In this document: piece after piece, positions 18,222 to 23,231 of the stretch
Layout of the letters: every line of letters starts with the position of its first letter
Numbering within the stretch: the first letter of the stretch is position 1
From: Seison nebaliae
Lineage: Eukaryota; Rotifera; Pararotatoria; Seisonacea; Seisonidae
Assembly: GCA_023231475.1 (NCBI GenBank)
Contig: JALJEE010000445.1
Span: forward strand, 1 to 23,231
DNA: 23,231 nt
Direction: 5' to 3'
Program-made: the position numbers and the translations under genes
Notes under the pieces: generated by a model
What the model was told of the DNA's origin: nothing
Database searches by the model: none
Seen by the model: only the letters and a program-made list of their open reading frames with translations

Positions 18222-18680
18222 ATGGGGAAGAAAAAAGGAAATGAATTATCATCAGCTCAAATCGAAAGTCGGAAATTACTCAACGATTGTCTTCAATTGA
18301 GTTAATTCTTACCTTTGAAATTTTCATTAATATCAGAAAAATTTGTAGGAACGAACAAAATCAAAAAACCAAAAAAAAAATTAATTGTTCAACATAGGGT
18401 AACTGATAGAGAAGATGACTCATCACAAATTCCTCAACGTTCAACAATTTCAATGAAGGAAAAATCGAAACTCATGAAAAAGTTATTGGACAGTGAATCT
18501 TCATCAACGGTGAACGAATGTCAACCATATGAAAAGAATAAACTAGAGAACAAATTCCTTTCAAATTTAAAAAATATTAAAAATTCAAGTCGACGAGAAA
18601 AATTGGAAGAAATGAGAGAGCAAAAGCGATCTATGGAATTTATTGAAAATTCAATATACATTCGTCCACGAATTAATTAA
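18222..18680 (+). CDS. Small basic lysine-rich protein (140 residues), unknown function
   Basis: Two exons, 18222-18300 and 18337-18680, are joined across a 36-bp intron with donor GTTAAT and acceptor ATATCAG; phase 1 agrees on both sides. The start MGKKKGNELSSAQIESRKLL and the continuation KKFVGTNKIKKPKKKLIVQH are strongly basic, suggesting a nuclear or nucleolar protein. The second half is charged and helical (SMKEKSKLMKKLLD, SSRREKLEEMREQKRSMEF). The general look (MGK start, basic N terminus, a Lys-rich 'SMKEK-KLMKK' block) is reminiscent of small ribosome-biogenesis proteins such as SLX9/FAM207A, but I cannot claim homology. A poly(A) signal AATAAA follows at 18703-18708. Convergent with the candidate gene ending at 18686. 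Confidence 0.65.
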
Positions 18681-18685
18681 GATTT

Positions 18686-18936
18686 TTATTTTATTGCTTG
18701 TGAATAAAATACTTGCAGTTCATCCATGATTTCAATTAAATCTTCTGCAACTCCTTAATCCTAAACTTTTTAATTCTGCAGATTATGTATTCTTTGAAAT
18801 AAACTTGTTCTTCTCGAAACTGAAATTACAACATGCAGTTAGTTAAACCTCCATCCAATTTAAAAAATTGGGTAATATTAATTTTAATGAAAGATTTGTG
18901 AAAGGATAGCAGATTATTGGTTGCACAAAATTTCAT
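18686..18936 (-). CDS. Candidate small gene or terminal exons, convergent with the 140-residue gene
   Basis: On the minus strand, an open stretch from 18936 (MKFCATNNLLSFHKSFIK) runs to FFKLDG. It can be spliced across a 95-bp intron (18848-18754, donor GTTTAA, acceptor TTAAG) to VAEDLIEIMDELQVFYSQAIK and a stop at 18686-18688. Phase agrees and gives 51 residues. The acceptor could instead be TTGCAG nine bases later. The frame is also open upstream of 18936 for about 11 codons, so a further 5' exon is possible and this may be only the end of a longer gene. No family is recognised. Its stop lies 5 bp from the stop of the plus-strand neighbour, and the two transcripts must overlap at their 3' ends. 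Confidence 0.35.
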
Positions 18937-18983
18937 AAGAGCAATTAAGCGACGAATTATTATTTTATTATATTATTATTTCC

Positions 18984-19040
18984 TTGGTAGACGAACCATT
19001 TGGTAGATAGGACTATTTGGTAGACCGACCAGTAGACCGA
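18984..19040. repeat. Short tandem repeat TTGGTAGA
   Basis: TTGGTAGA occurs three times, at about 18984, 18999 and 19017, followed by a shorter AGTAGACCGA at about 19031. Spacing is 14-18 bp. It lies between the candidate gene at 18686-18936 and the coding-like fragment at 19137. Confidence 0.5.
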
Positions 19041-19136
19041 GAATATACTATATACCTTTTGCGTATATTCATTTATTTTTCTCTCTTTATGTAAATTTAT
19101 GTAACGCTAAATCAATTTTTTCCAAAAAACGGATAA

Positions 19137-19397
19137 AAAATTGCTTCGTTATATATTTCTGCGTTTCAATTTGGGTTATTTCAAACAAAGTTAGCCGTTG
19201 ACGTTCCTTCTTATAATATTGTTGATATAACGTTAGAAACAGAATTTTTTTATGCTAGGGTGATATCCGACGTAGAGTATAAGAAATTCCATTCATTGGA
19301 AGTAGGCAACGATCAGTTAAAGAATTCGAATGACGAATACCTGAAAATAATTGAGCATATCGATAACAAATTAGCATCGTACGAAGCGGTTTTATGA
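19137..19397 (+). pseudogene. Coding-like fragment, copy 1 of a local duplication
   Basis: An 86-codon open stretch without an early ATG reads ASLYISAFQFGLFQTKLAVD, then DVPSYNIVDITLETEFFYAR, and ends SNDEYLKIIEHIDNKLASYE with AVL and a stop. The ending recurs at 20063-20143 with conservative changes, which argues it was once protein-coding. It could be one exon of a gene whose other parts are not recognised. Composition is that of a charged helical protein. No family is assigned. Confidence 0.4.
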
Positions 19398-20062
19398 AGT
19401 AATATTCTTTAATTCGGATCTAAACGATTTAAATTTTATGTTACTTTCTTTAAAATTAAAATTATTCGTTAACAATAATAGATGTTTTCTGAATATCATT
19501 TTATTTTTATCCATTATTAATTAAACTTTTTACGGACATAGGTGAATGAGGCATAGGTGAATCATCTTTCGTCTAAGGATTAAAGATCACACCGAGATCG
19601 TCATTGAACGTTTTCAACTACCGTTGACGAAATTGATCCTGGTAGAGAATACCACTATCTTTTCTTTATTTTTTCTTTAAAAATTAATAACTTCTATAAT
19701 ATTCAAAATTAAAAAAACGAATAAATTGGTGCATTGATGACGTGTAGATTTTAACACGAATAATATACGACTATAAATTTTATGTATCTACATACTTTGG
19801 GTATATTTTTATTATATAGTTTATCTAGCGCACAATATATTCGATAGTATAATCGCTAATATACATACGGTATATCGAACTGTCATACAAAAAAAGAAGT
19901 TCGACAAAGGAAGTTATTGTTTCTTAACATTAGGATCAAACCTGCAGGAGATTAATCTTTAATTTATATTTCATTATGATTCAATTATCCAAACTAAAAC
20001 TTTGTTCCATTCCAATATCAGATGACGTTCCATGCGTTGAAAATATCTAACGGTCGATTGAA
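19398..20062. other. AT-rich sequence between two related fragments
   Basis: No gene is supported. A 13-base direct repeat, CATAGGTGAAT(G/C)A, occurs at about 19539 and 19551. A short open stretch at about 19564-19640 (RLRIKDHTEIVIERFQLPL) could be a further remnant of the same degraded gene, but it has no support beyond being open. Confidence 0.35.
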
Positions 20063-20143
20063 GACGAATACTTGAAAATAATTGAAAATATGGCTAATGA
20101 ATTAGCATCATATGAAGCGGTTTATAAAAGAACTGTCAAATAG
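20063..20143 (+). pseudogene. Coding-like fragment, copy 2
   Basis: It reads DEYLKIIENMANELASYEAV followed by YKRTVK and a stop. Against copy 1 (19332-19397), 16 of the first 20 residues match. Just upstream GATGACGTTCC corresponds to GTTGACGTTCC of copy 1, but about 120 bp present in copy 1 between that point and DEYLK is missing here. It is therefore a shortened, diverged duplicate. Confidence 0.45.
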
Positions 20144-20380
20144 TCGTAATTAACATCTATTATTAGATTGAGGAATTCTGAGAAATAAAGATATTGAGAA
20201 GAAGAAATGAGTTATTTGGAAAGGTAATTGGATTCAATTAAGATCATATTGATCTTCTGAGCAAAGAGAATAAAAGCTTAAAAAAATCACTACAGTAAAA
20301 AGAACAATTTGGTTAAATATCGTTAAACGTCGATAACATTGCAGTAAGAACAATCAACATCGGATATAAGATTGAGCCAG

Positions 20381-20428
20381 CTACGATCGATTGATGAGTT
20401 GGATCAATTAGAATCATACGAAACGCCC
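20381..20428 (+). pseudogene. Possible third, weaker copy
   Basis: It reads LRSIDELDQLESYETP, which resembles the ID-x-x-L-x-SYE ending of the two better copies. The match is short and could be chance. Confidence 0.2.
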
Positions 20429-21068
20429 TTCACCCTGGAGATTAATCTCATGATGGTCATCAACAATATTAAAAAAAGTAACGAAACGCACTGATAATGC
20501 AAATATTGTTTACGGAACAAGAAAATAAAGTGAGGAGAATATTATCAATACTATCTTATCTACCATTATCAAAGAATGTTATTTTTATTCAATTAGGACG
20601 ATTGGAAACAGACAAATTTTAAGCAAATTGTGTGTTTTTGGCTCGTTTTATTTCTCAATGAGAAATTCTCATTTCAATTCAATTATTCAATAATAAATTG
20701 TCCAAAAATCTATGTTAATTAGATACTATCTATTATTTAAACTTAAAATCGACTATTTCACTAACATTATTCTAACATTGTGAGTAATTTATGTGGTAAA
20801 GTAATTAGCCGTAACGATATTCTGAGAAATATTTAGAATGGACATATAAGATTAAATAAAAAAAAACTTGTTTAACGGATTATTCTTTCTTAGAAAAATA
20901 AAAATGAACCTCCAATGTCTTTGTTGTCAACAAATAATAAAGTAACTTTTGCTATTTCTATAATAATAACAAAATATTTTGTTTACATTTTAATGTTTAC
21001 AGATTGAGCAATGTCAATACTGATATTTCATTAAAGTTTAATAGATGTAAAATTTTCCAGTTAGAACT
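20429..21068. other. Upstream region of the cathepsin-like gene
   Basis: AT-rich and without coding sequence on either strand. It should contain the promoter and 5' UTR of the gene at 21069. The sequence TTTTCCAG ends at 21060, nine bases before the ATG, so a leader intron ending there is possible. Confidence 0.4.
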
Positions 21069-22082
21069 ATGAAATTAATCATTATTTCAATTTTATCAAT
21101 AAGTGTTATTTCAATTCCTTTAACAAAAGAAGTTTTGGATGATTTATGGGATGTGTATAAGGAAAAGTATGATAAAATATTCAATTCGATTGAAGAGGAA
21201 ATAATTCACCGTCAGATTTATGATGAGAACGTGAAATATATTGAACGTCATAACTTGGAAGAGGAACAAGGTTTACACACTTATCGATTGGGAATTAATC
21301 AGTTCACTGATTTGACAAATGAACAATTCCTCAGATCAATGGGAGTATTTGGTGGTAGTGGGAAAGAAGCGGAACGAAAATCAAAAGAAAGCCAAAAAAT
21401 AAGACGTAATATTCCAGGCGCAGTGGATTGGAGAAAAAAAGGATATGTAACACCAGTAAAAAATCAAATTCAATGTCTCGCATCTTGGGCATTTTCGGCA
21501 ACTGGTTCTTTAGAAGGACAATGGTTTAAAATGTATTCGAAATTAGTTTCACTTAGCGAACAAAATTTGGTAGATTGTTCATCAGCTTTTGGCAATAGAG
21601 GTTGTTTTGGTGGAACCATGAAAAACGCATTTGATTACATACAGAATAATGATGGAATCGACACAGAAGCTTCTTATCCATTTAAACAGTTTGAAACAAT
21701 TTGCAAATACAAAAAAGAGAATAGAGGCGCCACATTGGATGGTTATTTTGAAATAAAGTCTGGTGATGAAGATAGTTTAGTCGATGCGGTTATAACTGCC
21801 GGACCAATATCTACTACGATCGATGCTTCCAATTTAAGTTTTCAATTATACGATTCAGGTATTTATTATGAACCACATTGTTCTTCCACTTCTGTGAATC
21901 ACGGTGCTTTGATTGTTGGATATGGATCAGAAGATTATGTTGATTATTACATTGTGAAAAATAGTTGGGGAACAACATGGGGACAAGAAGGATATATTTA
22001 TATGGCACGTAACCGTAATAATAATTGTGGAATAGCTACATTAGCCAGTTATCCTTTAGTAGCTACAAATTCTACCAGTTAG
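21069..22082 (+). CDS. Cathepsin L-family pseudoprotease (catalytic Cys replaced by Ser), papain family C1A
   Basis: A single uninterrupted 337-residue frame, the normal length for a cathepsin L precursor (~333). A signal peptide covers about 1-17. The propeptide carries the ERFNIN helix (E44, R48, Y51, N54, I58, N62) and the GxNxFxD motif (G75-I-N-Q-F-T-D81). The mature domain begins near 115 (IPGAVDWRKKGYVTPVKNQ). The oxyanion Gln133, His278 (VNHGALIVGYG) and Asn298 (VKNSWGTTWG) are kept, as are most structural cysteines. The active-site block, normally QCGSCWAFS, reads QCLASWAFS: Ser139 stands where the nucleophilic Cys should be, and the preceding Gly-Ser is Leu-Ala. Loss of peptidase activity is therefore expected. 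Similar replacements are known in sponge silicateins and in scabies-mite inactivated cysteine protease paralogues. The intact frame argues for a retained non-catalytic role. Secretion is inferred from the signal peptide. The absence of introns is notable beside intron-rich neighbours and may indicate a retrocopy. Confidence 0.93.
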   Translation: MKLIIISILSISVISIPLTKEVLDDLWDVYKEKYDKIFNSIEEEIIHRQIYDENVKYIERHNLEEEQGLHTYRLGINQFTDLTNEQFLRSMGVFGGSGKEAERKSKESQKIRRNIPGAVDWRKKGYVTPVKNQIQCLASWAFSATGSLEGQWFKMYSKLVSLSEQNLVDCSSAFGNRGCFGGTMKNAFDYIQNNDGIDTEASYPFKQFETICKYKKENRGATLDGYFEIKSGDEDSLVDAVITAGPISTTIDASNLSFQLYDSGIYYEPHCSSTSVNHGALIVGYGSEDYVDYYIVKNSWGTTWGQEGYIYMARNRNNNCGIATLASYPLVATNSTS

Positions 22083-22125
22083 TTCATATTCATATTCACA
22101 AAACAACTCGAGATCCAATTGATGT

Positions 22126-22131
22126 AATAAA
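22126..22131 (+). terminator. Poly(A) signal AATAAA of the cathepsin-like gene
   Basis: AATAAA begins 44 bases after the last base of the stop codon and T-rich sequence follows. Position fits a 3' end signal. Confidence 0.6.
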
Positions 22132-22563
22132 TATTAATTTATTTTAATCATCTTCAATTTTATTCCATATACCATATTTACATTGATATATTATATTGTG
22201 ATATCTAAAAAATTGAGTTGAGTTCGAAAGCAACCATCATATGCTTGACTTAACGCGTATTTTTGAAAAAAAATTATTATTCTCATTATTTATTACTCCA
22301 AAAGAGTAAAACCGGTAAATTCACAAGAGAGAAAAAATTAAAAAATTTCAAAGATTTTAATTTTATTACCACTAATAATCTTGCTAAGAATGGACGACAT
22401 ATTCCGGACATATAATTTGAAACAAATTTTAAGAAAGATGAATTGCTATATAAAATGAATTCTTCTATGGGATTCTGTCAAAATTGATATACAGTGGTTT
22501 TTTGATATGCTCGAAATGATGGATTAAAAACTTGCATCTTCTGCTATTAATTAAAAGACAAAT
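22132..22563. other. Intergenic AT-rich sequence
   Basis: No open frame or repeat worth reporting was found on either strand. Confidence 0.45.
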
Positions 22564-22579
22564 TTAAAAAAGTACTTTC

Positions 22580-23150
22580 AAGAAAGAGCGATAACGATAA
22601 CGTAGGGTCGGACACCACGTCGGAAAGCCTTCTTTAACGCGAATTACTGCTGTGGATATTTCTGGCGATGGTGTGATGTGGGAAAGACCGGAGAGTCCTA
22701 GGCACTCTGTTCGTAGTGGTAGGATGGTGTGAAGAAGTGGAAGAGATCGGGGGTGGAATTGTGCGATGTGAGCAGTAGCTGAGAAATGAGTGAGGAGTTG
22801 GATTAGTTGGGACGAGTCAGTCGTCGTCGTCACGGGCGAAATGAAATTTGAAGGGTTGTGCAAGAGATTCATGGATTATATCGTTAGTTTTGAAATATTT
22901 TCCACCAACTGTCCTGGAAGGAAGGATCGGGGAGGTCTGTTGACTTTCGAACTCTGAGAGAAAGGGAGCACGTGAAGGAAGCATGACGGTTCTCTTTTGA
23001 AACAAGGAAATGAAAAAATATGAAAAAAAAGAAGCTCACTCCGTTAAACGGAGTCCGTTCCTGTCCTACTCCATCTTTCAACGACCTGCCAGCACTTACG
23101 TCTCCTTTATCGTTCTTTTGTACATATTACACTCTTCCGAAGCCTACTAG
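22580..23150. other. GC-richer block without a supported gene
   Basis: Composition changes abruptly to roughly half G+C, with many GTGG, GGAAG and CGTCG runs, against about one third elsewhere. Three overlapping minus-strand open frames of 62-102 codons (22564-22872, 22817-23005, 22884-23081) exist only because stops are rarer here. None has a motif I recognise. The block could be a promoter or first exon of a gene beyond the right edge, or foreign or repeat sequence. Confidence 0.4.
23038..23054. other. 17-base near-perfect palindrome
   Basis: ACTCCGTT, one base, AACGGAGT: an 8-bp inverted repeat around a single A. It could be a dimer-binding site, but the spacing is too tight for an RNA hairpin without opening some pairs. 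Confidence 0.4.
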
Positions 23151-23231
23151 GTTATTTAATGCAAGATAACTGATAGATCAATTCTCCTTCGAGTACTTGG
23201 TTCCAGTCAATCTTAAAAATCATATTCCAAG

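Noticed and set aside
18805-18848. A 29-bp intron plus a 15-bp exon in the minus-strand candidate at 18686-18936.
   Set aside because: A single 95-bp intron gives the same downstream frame with fewer assumptions.
22564-23081. Three overlapping minus-strand open frames of 62-102 codons.
   Set aside because: They overlap each other in different frames, show no motif and lie in GC-richer sequence where long frames arise by chance.

Overview
The window is AT-rich eukaryotic DNA from an animal with very small introns. The genes that can be recognised are a complete cytoplasmic dynein intermediate chain, a cathepsin L-type secreted protein and a cationic-amino-acid-transporter-like membrane protein. 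Together with the transposon types (Ty3/gypsy, BEL/Pao, hAT, MULE) they point to a metazoan. An arthropod such as a mite would fit, but the species cannot be settled from this sequence alone. Introns inferred from reading frame and homology are mostly 36-70 bp, with a few longer, and most of their 5' splice sites begin GTT instead of GTA or GTG.

Layout. (1) About 1-7700 is a graveyard of mobile DNA: short tandem repeats, a BEL/Pao fossil, a Ty3/gypsy pol fossil flanked by a repeated motif, a transposase-domain gene fragment, a five-unit coding minisatellite, a MULE transposase fragment, a retroelement integrase tail and two oppositely oriented hAT fragments. (2) 7935-12674, minus strand, is one very large gene: a divergent SLC7-type transporter body joined to a long cytoplasmic tail with a coiled coil, one EF-hand-like motif and a Ser/Asn-rich end (about 1,494 residues). 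(3) 12675-14883 is non-coding and holds a foldback/MITE-like inverted repeat, a small hairpin cluster and a six-copy tandem repeat. (4) 14884-17287, plus strand, is the dynein intermediate chain in ten coding exons (629 residues). (5) 17639-18936 is tightly packed with three small candidate genes, two of them convergent with only 5 bp between their stop codons. (6) 19137-20430 has related coding-like fragments of an unrecognised sequence. (7) 21069-22082 is an intronless cathepsin L-family gene whose catalytic cysteine is replaced by serine, so it is probably a pseudoprotease. (8) The last 0.6 kb is clearly richer in GC and has no gene I can support.

The neighbouring host genes show no obvious shared pathway. 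Three observations stand out: the transporter/coiled-coil/EF-hand architecture (with the usual SLC7 substrate motifs lost), the cysteine-protease homologue with a rewritten active site, and the unusual GTT splice donors with tiny introns. Exon models were built by hand from frame, phase and family similarity; no alignment or transcript evidence was available.
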